In this document: positions 53,401 to 64,000 of the stretch, piece by piece
Layout of the letters: every line of letters begins with the position of its first letter
How positions within the stretch are numbered: position 1 is the first letter of the stretch
Origin: Lasiodiplodia sp. COLG20
Lineage: Eukaryota > Ascomycota > Dothideomycetes > Botryosphaeriales > Botryosphaeriaceae
Reading direction: 5' to 3'
Assembly (NCBI GenBank): GCA_009801085.1
Contig: VNWV01000004.1
Coordinates: 1,054,001-1,118,000 of the forward strand
Length of the DNA stretch: 64,000 bases
Notes under the pieces: generated by a model
Databases searched by the model: none
Seen by the model: only the letters and a program-made list of their open reading frames with translations
Told to the model about the DNA's origin: nothing
Program-made: the position numbers and the translations under genes

Positions 53401-55749
53401 TGCCACCACTTACGCACGCGCTCGCTGCGTTCGACCAGCATGCTTTGGCGGCGTCGCACTGCATGGGGGGCGCTTCGCATGCGGTTTGCATTTCATGGAA
53501 AGGCCAAGAAGTCGCACTGCGCTGCATGCCCCGGCCACGGAGATTATGTGTCGCCCTCTCGCCGTGCTGCTGTTCATCCGCGCGGAGCCTATCCAGCCAA
53601 CCAGCCGTTTGCCGGCGCGCGCCTGAAACGCCTTGACAGCGACAGACAGATCTAGCAGAAGCTTTTCCCTCTTGTCGTTCTCGACCGCTAGCGGACCCCG
53701 CGCGTTCCCGGCCCTCTGCGTCACGGCGGCGTGACCGTGACAGTGCTTCGGGTCACACAGAAAGTATGTCGTCCGGCCGGCGAGAGAAGCGAGATAAAGC
53801 ACATCGCGACCGTCGTCTTGTTCCATGCATTCTTGCTGCGCCAGAGCACGCGCACCTGGCGCCTCGGGTACGCCCGTCTTTAGCTCTCCGCAGTCTCTCG
53901 ACCTGCTGTCGTGTGGCGCTAAGAGATCTGAGAAAAAGTAAATTAAATTATGGAGATCTGCCGAGCTCCTCTTATAGCAAGCGCTCTGCTATCGAAACAT
54001 CCGCTATACCCTACCTGTGCTGCAGTGCGTCTGGCCACCATCTTCTGGTGTCCGGCAACCATGCGCCCCTTGGAAGCCGTCTCCGCTGCTGGCACGCATG
54101 ATAATGACGATGGGCGTGGACGCCGAGACATCGAGTCTTGCCGCAATAACGGTGCGGCGCAACGAAGCCACAATGGCTCTGTATCGAGGAGCGATCGCTG
54201 CAAATTCTTCAAGCTCCAGCGCGGCTGGTCGTCGTCTCGCCTCCCGCCAGCTGCGTGGGGCAGGACTCAGCCACTGCGTGTTCAGGGTGCTGATTTGCCT
54301 GGCATCACCTGGCCCCCTCCGAGCATGCAAGGACGCCGGGCAACGACGACACCGGGCTGAAGAAGTCGGCCTCAAGAATGCTGAAGGCGATAAGTGTACG
54401 GCTCACGAAAGGCTCACTCTGGCAGAGCGCGTGGAAGACTGCAGCGATCCACCATTCCGGTGCCTCATGAGGGTCTAGCGTGGGGGGGTTCGACAGGCGG
54501 ATAGAGCCTGTGCCATCCCAGCGCGGCGCCAGCACCTTGTTGGCTGATGATCCAATACACCAGCTGCGCGTCAACCTGAGAGGCTGGCGCCAGGACGTGC
54601 CTGGGCCTGTTCTGCACTGCATGTTCCGAAATTGCTGCACATGCTCACCACCGCTGCCACTGGACGCTGCCGATCCAGCGTAGGTTTGGCCGACAAAAAG
54701 ACCTATCGCACCGTCGGCTTGCGGCGTTCAGATGTGGCTGGGCGGCCATGGGGAGTCGATTGCCCGTCTGCGTGCAAGACAAAAAAAAAAAAACACCTCT
54801 CTGTCGTCCAGTTCGGGTGCGCAATATTCGAAGCGGGCTAGCGTGACGGACGGGCCTCGCAGCGCAGCAGAGGGCAAACGCGGGCGCTTGGGCATGGCTC
54901 CCGGCGCCCGCTCGCCGTCCAGAGAGGCTCGAGATAAGCTCGCGCGGCTGGAGATGGGGTGCGGCGCGTTTTGCGGCAGCATTCCAGGCGTCTCACTGGC
55001 GCCTGACCAGGCGGCATTCCCTCTGGCGGGCTGAAGCAGGGCTGAGCAGCGCCCCTGCGTTCACGGTGGTGAGGGCGTGTGACGGGCGCTGGGTACAGTC
55101 AGCAGCGCGCACGCAACAACGCTGGGCCGTGAGGTGAGCAGGAGGAGTGGGGCACAAAGTCGTGGCCGGCGAGCGAGGGTGCTGTGGGCGCGGGCGTGCG
55201 CAGCGCGTCGCAGCTCTGTCAGAGCCAAGTCGGCGGGCTCAGCAGCGCAGTGACACGGCGGGCGCTGACTGGCTCCAGCGTCAGGCACGACCTGGCCGGG
55301 CGGAGCAGGGTGCGCTGCGGCAAAAGCGCTTTTTTCGCTCAATCCTTCCGTAGTGCGGGCCCCCCTGTCAGCAGACACAACCACTATCCCGCTATGCAGG
55401 CCTAATGCGCCTAGCTGCTTGCGAGTCCCTGCTTCTGCACAGCGCCGAATGGGTGTGCACACCTGCAGCGAGCGAAAGAGGCACGCCCGCCGTGCCCGCG
55501 TCCTTGATTCGTCGACCAGGCCTCGAAGCCGCACAGCCAGCTGCCTGCCATCCTCATACAAGAGCGCCGCTCCCCCTCCGCTCAACCCGCGCTTCTTATG
55601 AGGCAATCCTGCACTGCCATCGCGAGTCTTTATTTTCGGCCTCTAGCTGAGCACACCATCTCCACCCTGGTTGACTCATCCACACGTCACATCATTTAAC
55701 CTCCCTCTCGCCCACGCCTTCTACTCCCCATCAACCATCATCTTTCACA
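50433..55749. other. Gene-poor 5.3 kb region
   Basis: No gene could be supported. The many overlapping frames are Arg/Pro/Ala/Ser-rich on both strands, as GC-rich noncoding DNA gives, and none has domain motifs. Poly-A tracts occur at 52506-52515 and 54781-54793. From about 52.4 kb the sequence becomes clearly more GC-rich. It probably contains an extended promoter and 5' UTR for the small Ecl1-like gene; a C/T-rich leader runs into 55749. Confidence 0.6.
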
Positions 55750-56199
55750 ATGGCTGCCGAGTGGTCCCACGACTTCTGCCTCACCTGCGACAAGCAGATT
55801 GAGCACGGCGCCTACTGCTCGCAGGCCTGCCGCCTCGCCGACCTGGACAAGGCCACCGACTACACCTCCGCTGCCTCGTCGTACGCCTCTTCGACTGGCA
55901 GCTCCGGCTCCGGCTTCTACTTCTCCGCCTACAAGACCGCCACGTCGGCACCCTCCAGCCCCAACCTCTACTCGCCTAGGCAACAGTACTTCTCACACTC
56001 GTCCTCGCCCTCGACATCGTCCACCGCCAGCGACTCGTCGAAGCGTAGCCTCACGCCGTCGTCGTCCCAGACATCACTGACATCGATGGCTGCCTCTGCC
56101 ACCCAGGGCCTCTCGGCCCAGGCTGCTAACGAGCTGAGGGGTTATGCCCATGCCTTCGACCAAGTCCGCGATATCCGGAGACGGAAGCAGTCGGCCTAA
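55750..56199 (+). CDS. Small Cys-motif protein of the Ecl1 (lifespan/stress) type
   Basis: 149 residues, single exon, no membrane segment. The N-terminus MAAEWSHDFCLTCDKQIEHGAYCSQACRLADLDK has the paired C-x2-C and C-x3-C cysteines of Ecl1-family extenders of chronological lifespan, small fungal proteins that bind zinc and act in stress and nutrient signalling. The remainder is Ser/Thr/Tyr-rich and disordered, with SAPSSPNLYSP and repeated SSS/SPS motifs that suggest phosphorylation, and a short C-terminal helix ending FDQVRDIRRRKQSA. The CAACCATCATCTTTCACAATGG context is a good start. Unusually long flanking gene-free DNA on both sides is typical of tightly regulated genes, but no site was identified. 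Function is assigned from the Cys pattern only. Confidence 0.8.
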   Translation: MAAEWSHDFCLTCDKQIEHGAYCSQACRLADLDKATDYTSAASSYASSTGSSGSGFYFSAYKTATSAPSSPNLYSPRQQYFSHSSSPSTSSTASDSSKRSLTPSSSQTSLTSMAASATQGLSAQAANELRGYAHAFDQVRDIRRRKQSA

Positions 56200-59100
56200 A
56201 TGCTGGCTCGCACCCATACCACCCGCGATTACCAGCGTGGTGTCTTTTGAAGAACTGAGATGAGAGGATATACCCGCCAACATTACCACGTCTACCCAGA
56301 CGTGCAAAACGAAACAAAAAAAGACCAAGAGATATTTTCCTTTACGAACACATTTCGCACTCGGCATGCGTCGAACCGGAGTAACGCATTGCATCCTTAC
56401 GCATTTTAACGGCATAATCTCGACTTCTGGCATTCAAACCCCGGTTCGGCGACGGAATGGCACGGCGCAAAAATCGAAACAGTGAAGGCGCTTCGACCTC
56501 CCTTTTCTTGGAGTTTTCCCTTTCTTGCACGCCCAGCGGTTGCGGGTGCGCTCTGTGTGACCAAAAAGCATTTTCCCTTTTTTATTTGTCTACGCTTCTG
56601 GACTCTGTCGATGCAGTTTGGGCTGGAGTCACATGTTTGCTTGGGTATGGCCGTGGCGGTTTGCTTTGGGATTAGCAAGGTGCAGGTGTCATGCTGAACA
56701 TTGGGACTGGTGCTTGGGATGCATGGGACGGGCTAGGTCTGGGGAATCATTTGCAGCGCTTGTCCATGTCGTACGTAAACTTCTCTTCTCCACCTCTTCT
56801 CCGGCACAGATGAGCCGGAGCGCGCTATACAGCGCATAGCTGTATGTAGGCGCACAGCGGACCGAGGGCCGCTGAATGGAAACGATGGAACCACACACGA
56901 CTGCTCTCCAAACTCTGCACTTCGGGTGACTCTGCTCTCGCTCTCTGGCCACGGCAGCGTGAGGGTGGCGTGAAGCAGGCAGTGTGACCCTTGGTGGGTA
57001 CCTGGCAGCCGTCGCAGCCACTCATCTGACCTCGGCACAGTGCCTCAGGCCGCACAATCTACGTATGATGAAAGCGGAGTCCCCAGCGGGGGAAGACTCA
57101 GGCTAAGGGCAGTCCCGCTCGGAGTAGCGGCCGACGCCAAGGTGAGGGTCAAGCCCGTCCCCCACGCCGGCACATCACGGTGGTGGTGGTGGGATTCGCC
57201 CGCGCGAGGGGTTTGCGCGCCAAGCGAGCCGAAGCGATTGGCCTGAGATAAGCTGGACGTCGAGGTGGTGGTGGGCAGCTGGATGGCAGTCCGGTGACTT
57301 CGCAGCCCGGATGACTTGCCCGCGGCAGTCGACGTCAGGCCGGCGCCCGCCGCGTCCCCACCGCGCGCGCACATCGAGGATCGCGGCAGACCCCACAAAA
57401 GGGGCGGCCCAGAGCTGAAGGTGGTGGATGCGGGCCGGCGCGACCAAGCAGCAACAAGGCCAACTTCCACTGCGGCGGGCCTGGCAGCACCCGAGCTCAC
57501 ACCACCCACCACCCACCATCCACCACGGCGCGCGTTTCATCTCGCTGTCGCCCCTCCCCGCCGCCGGGACGCGTGCTGCTGCCCAGTCGACTCCGAGCCC
57601 GCCGCCCGGCGTCCCGCTTCCCGTGGCCGGCGCTTCCAGCCCGCCGCCGTCCCGAGCGCCCGCGTCGCAGCTGCAGCGACTTCGCGCCCGGCCCGCTGGG
57701 TGCGGCCCACGTCATGCTGCGCAGCTCGTGATGTTGGTGCGTGGTGCCTTCCAGCAGCCGAAGGGAGCGAGGCTCAAAGCCCCATCAGATCTGGGATCGG
57801 CACGCCAGCGAGCTCTCCCCGATGTCGCTCAGCACTCAACACCAGCCCAGCATCGCAGAGTGGAGCGTTCCTCGCAAGCGCCCGCTGTTCTGGAACCAGG
57901 CCTGCCGCCCGCCGCGTTCCTCACCGCTTCCCCGACATTAGCCCTACAATGCCTGCGGGGATTACATAAGTTGGCGGGCACGGGAGCACGCGCTGTCCTT
58001 GCTGAACAAAGGCCCAACACGCCCCACCGCACATTTCACAAAACCCTTGTGCAACGCCGGGACCTGCTGCCTCTCGGCCTCTGCGTCGAGGCACACACCG
58101 CCCAAGGGCCCCGGGAACGCTCAGAAACACAGCAGCTCCAGAACAGCACCGCGCAATGGAGCCTGCCTGCGACGACCCGCGACGTCTGCCCTGCTCCGCC
58201 CGCCCCTGGCCGCATGTATGTTCGTATGTATCGATCTTTCTGCGCTGACAAGACTGCAGGCCGAGTTGCACATAGCCGTGCCCTCCGCTACAACAGCCAG
58301 CGCTTTCACCGGTCCCTGGGAGATCCCCCTGAGCTGAATGCGTCCTCTCTCCACAATCTCACTACTCCACGGTGCCTGATTCATATTTCGCGGGACATGT
58401 GCTGCTCTGCCCGCCCGCCCGCTTCCCCGGAGCACAGGCAATGGGTACACGTATAGGCTCCAAGACGGTGCTGGCGTGACCGGTCAGGGCGCCTTGGCCA
58501 CCTGTGGAAAAAAAAAAATTGTACAACTCTTCCCCGACCACACCTGTGCGTATGCGGCATCCAGAGGGCCTTCCCCGGGCCGTGCGGCTGGGACACTGTC
58601 GTTGTGGCGCTGGTGATCCTGCCTTCCAGAAGTCTCGGCTCACCTCGGAGTACTTTCTCTCTCATCTCAGCATTGCCCGGGTCTAGCCCTCTCTCTGCTC
58701 CATCTTTTTGTGTTTTTCAGTGCTCGGCGCCCCTCTCTGTGCGCTGGTCCAGAATTTCCAACGCCATGCGTCCGCTGAATATCGTCATCTCTCCACGAAC
58801 ACGTCAGTGGGAGCTTCGCGTGCCTTCTAGCCAGACTTTCTCAGGCACGCATCACGTAATTGGCGCACGACTACCTGCAATTGTAGGCCCGTGTCTGTGT
58901 ACAACCGACTCGATGTCGGACAGATCGATCGACGAGTCTGGGCCATCGTCGGCCACGACATCTTGCGGGGGATTCGATGGCCCTGCGTTCAGCCCTGCCT
59001 GCGCATCCGCATGTACCTTGGTGGATCGCTTCCTGCGCTGTAGCGTTTCTCGACATGGCGTACCCGTGCCTCGCTGCACCGTGGTGTCCCTTTCTCATAC

Positions 59101-62100
59101 ACACCGCAATCTTCTTTTGCTCTCCCTCGCAAACGCCCTCAGACCGAATTCGACTTGATCCACGCCTCTGCTACGCCGGCGGCTGACCCGAATCATCGCC
59201 ACTGTTGATTCATCTTATTCACGAAGGATTGAGGAGTGTGGAGCAATAGCGCGACCCTGAAAATATCAGGGACTGCGGCCACGACATGTCCGCCCAATCG
59301 CGAACACCATGCCTACCACGCGCGCCTGTCACGAGTCAGCCGCACACCCACGTGCGGCAAACCTTGGAGCAAAGGTGTTCCGATGCGCGTGACAGTGCAT
59401 GGTGTTTCCAGAGACTAGCGTTCTCATCCGAATGGTCCGCGGGGATCTCCCATGCCACATGCAATGATATGCGTCGCGTGGTGTCTGAACCGGCCCATCA
59501 AGTGGAAGAGCAGTGGGACCAGGACAGGAACAAAAAAAAATCCTTTCATTTGAGTCACAATGTGCAGGAGGCTGTGATAATAGGACGCTGAGACTGATGC
59601 AGGCCCCGTGCGCCCAGGCGGCGCAGTCCGCTGCGTCCCCTGTTGTGACAATTTACGCGCGTCGTGCCAGTTCCTACCTTAGTCGTGATATCCATATCAA
59701 GCTCTCATATCCTTTGGACCCTGCGAGCCAATGTGGGCACGCTAACTCGGATACTGCCGATCGAACGGCGGATATTACTGTTAAAGACATAGCCAAGTGC
59801 TCCTCCCGAACTCAATAAAGCTCCTTATCTTGCACTGATAACGAGGTATGCATCCCTGTAATCTTGCAGGGGCACATAGGCAGAGTCTACGGACGCAGAC
59901 AGAGCGCAGGCAACCTCATGGCAATTTCGCATAGCGACTGGGCCTTCAGGCCCCGAGATCGTTAGCAGAAATGAAGCTATTTCTTTGCTGTACGTACAAT
60001 TCGTCGAAGTGACTTGCAGTGCGACGTGCCAGCCTCATGCTAGCGATGCAAATCATACGGCAATGTGGGTCTAGTCCGCTTGATATCATCGCGACAGTGA
60101 GGAAGCTGAAACTCCTACACAGAACTCTTCGTTTCTAAAAGGTTTGTACTGTATGATATGTGCGCATCCACATGAATGCCATAACTTCCTTATCTTCTTC
60201 GATCCACTTTGCAACTTGAAGCGAGCCGATTCCGGGTCAGGGATGCTAAGAGAGTGGGTTCGGCTTCCCCTTCCCTGTTCCCAGTGACAGGGATGTAACC
60301 CGTTCATCCACTCACCCCTAGGCTTGGGCCAAGGTTGGCATCGGATGTTGAGAGCGTTTTCACGTGTAACAGTGACAATGACAGTGACTATGGGCGTACT
60401 TGCCAGCATGCCGAAGGTCTCAACTACAAGCCGCTTCGATTCAGTCTATCCAAGACCAAATCTTAGCCTGTATATTTTGACGATATCCAGAGTGCCATAG
60501 AAGCCGGCGCGTTGATAAGGATAACTGGGACCTTCGACCTTATCGTAAAGTGGATGAAGGCACGCCTATGAAAAGTCATTGCCTAGCGCTCGTCTAGCCT
60601 TTCGTTTCATCATAGCTGTGGGTCTGTCTCGGAGCCGGCATCGGCTTCGGATCTCTACCGAATGTCTTGGATAACGGTATCGATGGGTGCTTGGCCTCGC
60701 AAATGGAGAAGTGCTGCTATTCTCCACTCTCTCCGTGTGTTTCCTGTTGGGGTTTCCAAGGGGCTGGGATCGGTTACTCTTCTTCTGTTCGGCTTTCTAC
60801 TAAGAGCCGTACCTCATTTCTCAAGCTTTGCCTCGGAAATTCTATTAAGGCCAAGAGGTTTTTTTTTTTTCGGAGATACATCATCCGGTCCTTCAATCTG
60901 TCTTGACTGGATGGGCTTTTATGAAACGCTCTGACAAGCGTTAGACAGGTTTGAAGCATAATTTATACGCGGTGTGCCACGGCTCTGAAAGCCCTGCACT
61001 TGGTTCGGCCAAGGGTCTACTACTAGTCCCTTTTGTGACGCATTCATATTCCACTAACTACTTTCGGAAATTTTGCTATTGCCATCCGAGCGAACAAGGT
61101 GTTAGAACCATAATGAATTAACCCTCTGAAGGGCTCACAACTAACAGAGTCCATGCACATTCAGGTAGGACTAAGCCCTAATAGGCCTCCTATTCTAGGT
61201 ATACACAATGTCCGGCTCCTCGTACTTTAATTACAAGGCACTGAAACGCATCAACGCGAATAGAAGTATTATATTTGGTAAGTTAGTGTAGCGGAGGACG
61301 TTGGTCCTTTCGTTTCTAATAGTCCATCATTCGTAGTCGTCAATATTCTTCTATGTATTTGTGAAGAGGCTTGCTACAAAAATTACATTTACAGCCAGGC
61401 GTGAAATATCCGAGCTGGTATGAACAGACCGCACTCATCGATTACGACCTAGTAACTACAGCTACGTGCCTTACTTGTGGCTAGAACATCGTCCCAGTAC
61501 AGGGAGATTCTAATTTGAACTCGAACGGCTTTGAGACGTGTTCCTATGAGACATGCGTTTCTGTATATCTAGGTTAAACAGTAGCCAAACCGGGGAATGA
61601 GACCGGATCTATATTTCGCATGCTTGGTAAAGTCCCGAAGTGACGTTCGTTACGGAATGGTTTCTAATACAAAGAACCCAGATCATCTTATTATGTGGGC
61701 TTTGCAGCAAGCACACGCTAAGTTGAGGTATCGATGCCGATGCGCGTATTCTCTCAGTTGGCTTGTGGAGCATCTCGTTCTAGAGTAGCTCACGGTCACT
61801 TATTGTAGTAGACAAGCTCTGTCACGAAAGGGCTATGTTTAGGAGGCAAAAAATGGAGGCAAAAATGGGATTAGAGTGAGCTCAATATCTTGTTAAAGGA
61901 GCAACACATATTAGCAGATCCTCTTCCATCTTCATCCGACCAAAACCACTTTGATCCTCAGTTCCATTTGATACCTTGTCTAGCCGAGCACGATTATGTT
62001 GACATGCCCTTTGTGTTTGAAGCTGTTGCTTTACGCCTTGCTGAACGCTTCAGTATGATGCTGTGCTTGTATCTGGATCTCCCTAGATGCGAGAGTTGCA

Positions 62101-62111
62101 GTGAAGGATGC
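56200..62111. other. Gene-poor 5.9 kb region
   Basis: No supported gene, tRNA or transposon. Up to about 59.2 kb it is GC-rich with spurious open frames (the longest, on the plus strand from 57428 to 58456, is Pro/Arg/Ala/His-rich and motif-free). From about 59.8 kb it becomes richer in AT and stop codons, with a poly-T tract at 60860-60870. The end overlaps the 3' side of SKI8. Confidence 0.55.
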
Positions 62112-63372
62112 TCAGCTGCCGCTGGCCTCCCTGTAGAAGGAAATGCTCTTTCCCGCTCCAGCAACGGCAAACATCTCCGCGCGGTGAGTTTTGGGCAGCC
62201 ACTTGACCGACCACAATGTCTTGTCTGATTCGGAATGAGTAGCCACGCACGTTTTAGTCTCTATCGACCAAATTTTGGCTTTGCCATCGAAAGATCTGTA
62301 CAGAACCGTGAGTTTAGGATTTCAACCAGTGCCGAAGCTGGAGGGAAAATTACCCTGTGAGTAAGTACTCGCCAGTGTCATTCCAGTCAAGGCTCATGAT
62401 CCAAGCAGCATGGCCTGAAAGGTTGGCCACCTGCTCTCCTGAACCGACATCGTACAGAGCGATTGTCCGAGCATCACCAGCAGCAGCCAACAGCTTGCAT
62501 CCCGGGGAGAAGGCCAGGGCCCTGATTGGCTTGATTAGGCCTGCCACATGGTCAGTAACATGCTATTGGCAAGTCGCACACGACAGGTCGCGCGTACCGG
62601 GTAGCGAATGCAGCAGGCGGCCAGTCTCATTGTTGAAGACGTATATGCTTCCGTTCTCGTGGCCGGATGCGGTGAAACGTCCATCAACGCTCTGCCGGTA
62701 TTCAGTCAGCAAAATACAGCGCAATGGAGAACGCGAGACGTACAAGATGAATGCACATGCCGAAGCTGCCCTTAGTCTCGAATTCTCGGATTTTTTCCTT
62801 TGAGGACGTCTCCCACACATTGATACGTCCGTCGTGTGTTGTGCCTGCAAGATACTTGCCGTCTTCGCTTAGGGAAATCGCCCAGACCTCACCAGCTTTG
62901 CTTCCGTCTGCGTCCAAGCCGTGTCAGCGCATGCGCAGAGAGGGGCCAGGAGGAGCAAACCCGCAATAGAACCCTCCGCCTTCCAGCTACCATCTTCAGC
63001 CAAGGCCCAGAGCTTGACATCACCACCGAACCCAGCGCTTGCAGCCTTCTGGCCGTTCGCAGATGTGGCTATATGGTGGCAGCCCAGCTTATGAGCGTCG
63101 TGTAAGGTTTGAGTGAGCGGGAAGTCAGGCTCGGTGGTGGAATAGACGTGGATACTCGACGAGCCTGAGGCAGACAGTAGGGCGGTTTTGGTGGGAGCGA
63201 CAGCGAAGATGTCGGTAGGATGGGCTGTGGAAGTCAGCGCGGGGCAGGCCAGGGCGGGCAAGAAAAGCCGTACCGTTGTTGACGGTATGGAGAGTGAGGT
63301 ATTGTTTCGACTGCGAGAGTGGCAGTCAGCTCTTACGGTCTGATGCATGGGGAAGAGGGCGGGGCGCACCAT
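62112..63372 (-). CDS. SKI8: Ski complex WD40 subunit Ski8
   Basis: WD40 protein of the Ski2-Ski3-Ski8 complex, which feeds RNA to the cytoplasmic exosome; the fungal protein also acts in meiotic double-strand-break formation as Rec14. The model is complement(join(62112..62295, 62354..62540, 62598..62691, 62744..62907, 62961..63224, 63274..63310, 63370..63372)), 310 residues. Exon 1 is just the ATG, followed by a 59-nt intron; exon 2 then gives SKQYLTLHTVNN, the usual N-terminus. Blades: AHPTDIFAVAPTKTALLSASGSSSIHVYS, LGCHHIATSANGQKAASAGFGGDVKLW, EVWAISLSEDGKYLAGTTHDGRINVW, FTASGHENGSIYVF, IRALAFSPGCKLLAAAGDARTIALYD, IMSLDWNDTGEYLLTGSFDGKAKIWS, and ending AVAGAGKSISFYREASGS. All six introns are GT-AG, 49-59 nt; one uses GTTTGC. 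It lies 345 bp downstream of the bL32m gene on the same strand. Confidence 0.92.
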
Positions 63373-63717
63373 GGCTGCGGCCTTCTGGTGGTCAGAGTGG
63401 ACGCAGAGTGTGTCGCGTTAGGCGGAGGACGCGTTTTGAGCGTGACGATGTCATAGCGGGGAGCACGAAACGTGACGCAGCTGGTCGCGCGCCCCCGGGT
63501 CGCTGCGCCGATGCATTCAATTCGTCCAATTGGTCATGATGACTCTCAATACATATAACTGTACATACATCTCGGTGCAGAATCCGCCAGAGACGATTTT
63601 CTTGCCCACACAAGCGCGCGGGATATCCCAAAACACCAGCCCAATGCCGTCAGCGCCGTCAATGCCACCCTAACCCTCGCACCGAAGGCTGCTATACACC
63701 GTTCGACCAAACCATCT

Positions 63718-64000
63718 TCATTCCTTGGAGACATGGTGTTCGTTGCCCTTCAACCAGTGCTGGATGGCTGCGGTGCAGGTTAGCTTCCGGGCTCGCCATT
63801 CGAGGAGCATGGGACGTACACTGCACACAGTAGGGACACAGGATGTGGGCACGCTTCGGCCTGCCGCAGCCGGGGCACTTCACAACCTCGGTGACATCCT
63901 TCAATGCCTTGCCGGCCATCTGCCTGTGCCGCTTCTTCATGTGCGACGTCTTTTTCTTCGGCACAGCACGCAGTATCGACTCCCAGATGCCAGACAGGAG
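63718..64000 (-). CDS. MRPL32: Mitochondrial ribosomal protein bL32m, 5' truncated by window edge
   Basis: Large-subunit protein of the mitochondrial ribosome. The model is complement(join(63718..63767, 63820..64000 and beyond)); a 52-nt intron (GTACGT..CCGCAG) near the 3' end adds IQHWLKGNEHHVSKE. The visible part starts LLSGIWESILRAVPKKKTSHMKKRHRQMAGKAL, where VPKKKTSHMKKR is the start of the conserved bL32 core. Then comes the zinc ribbon with its four cysteines in CPGCGRPKRAHILCPYC. In yeast the presequence just before this core is cut by the m-AAA protease, so the truncated upstream part should be the presequence. Confidence 0.93.

Noticed and set aside
57428..58456. 342-codon frame in GC-rich gene-poor DNA
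   Set aside because: Pro/Arg/Ala/His-rich, no motif, several other equally open frames overlap it; explained by high GC.
1..64000. CRISPR arrays, bacterial operons, phage or plasmid features
   Set aside because: No spaced direct repeats or prokaryotic gene layout; splicing and gene content are those of a filamentous fungus.

Overview
The window is nuclear DNA of a filamentous ascomycete (Pezizomycotina; the gene complement and intergenic style suit a Dothideomycete, but that rank is inference). The evidence is eukaryotic genes broken by roughly 49-60 nt introns with GT..AG ends and CTAAC/CTGAC-like branch points, fungal-specific families (Mpp10, Vtc5-like SPX protein, Ccz1, Ski8, yapsin, Ecl1-like factor), a Tad-type LINE, a Tc1-like transposon relic and an AT-rich patch that looks RIP-mutated. 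No CRISPR array, rRNA or convincing tRNA was seen.

Layout. 1-5.6 kb: end of a Baeyer-Villiger-type flavin monooxygenase, a family X DNA polymerase, a 210 bp nested palindromic element and a FAD-dependent oxidoreductase. 5.8-13.6 kb: MPP10 (ribosome biogenesis) and a six-exon SPX/VTC protein. 14.2-16.6 kb: a transposon graveyard (LINE ORF1 cut by a Tc1-like element). 16.7-22.6 kb: a compact accessory block of cytochrome P450, epoxide hydrolase and a secreted TRI14-like beta-propeller protein. 22.6-24.2 kb: gene-free, with the AT-rich patch. 24.2-31 kb: a large disordered protein and the ribonucleotide reductase large subunit. 31.6-34.8 kb: a second, paralogous epoxide hydrolase next to an aldo/keto reductase. 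35.3-50.4 kb: housekeeping genes LST8, a Q/N-repeat nuclear-type protein, mitochondrial FMT1, CCZ1, a SAP-like mitochondrial protein, a yapsin-type protease and a mitochondrial lipoate ligase. 50.4-62.1 kb: very gene-poor, holding only a small Ecl1-like protein. 62.1-64 kb: SKI8 and the 3' part of mitochondrial ribosomal protein bL32m.

Most genes are core cellular functions (translation and mitochondria: FMT1, lipoate ligase, bL32m; TOR: LST8; vacuole: CCZ1, VTC5-like; RNA decay: SKI8; DNA synthesis and repair: RNR1, Pol X). The accessory interest lies in the oxidative-metabolism genes on both sides of RNR1: a P450, two paralogous epoxide hydrolases, a TRI14-like protein and an aldo/keto reductase. 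They resemble part of a secondary-metabolite or detoxification locus, but no PKS, NRPS or terpene synthase is in the window. Gene structures were rebuilt by eye and include two GC-AG introns, a 4-nt microexon, a start codon that stands alone as exon 1, and a hidden C-terminal exon.
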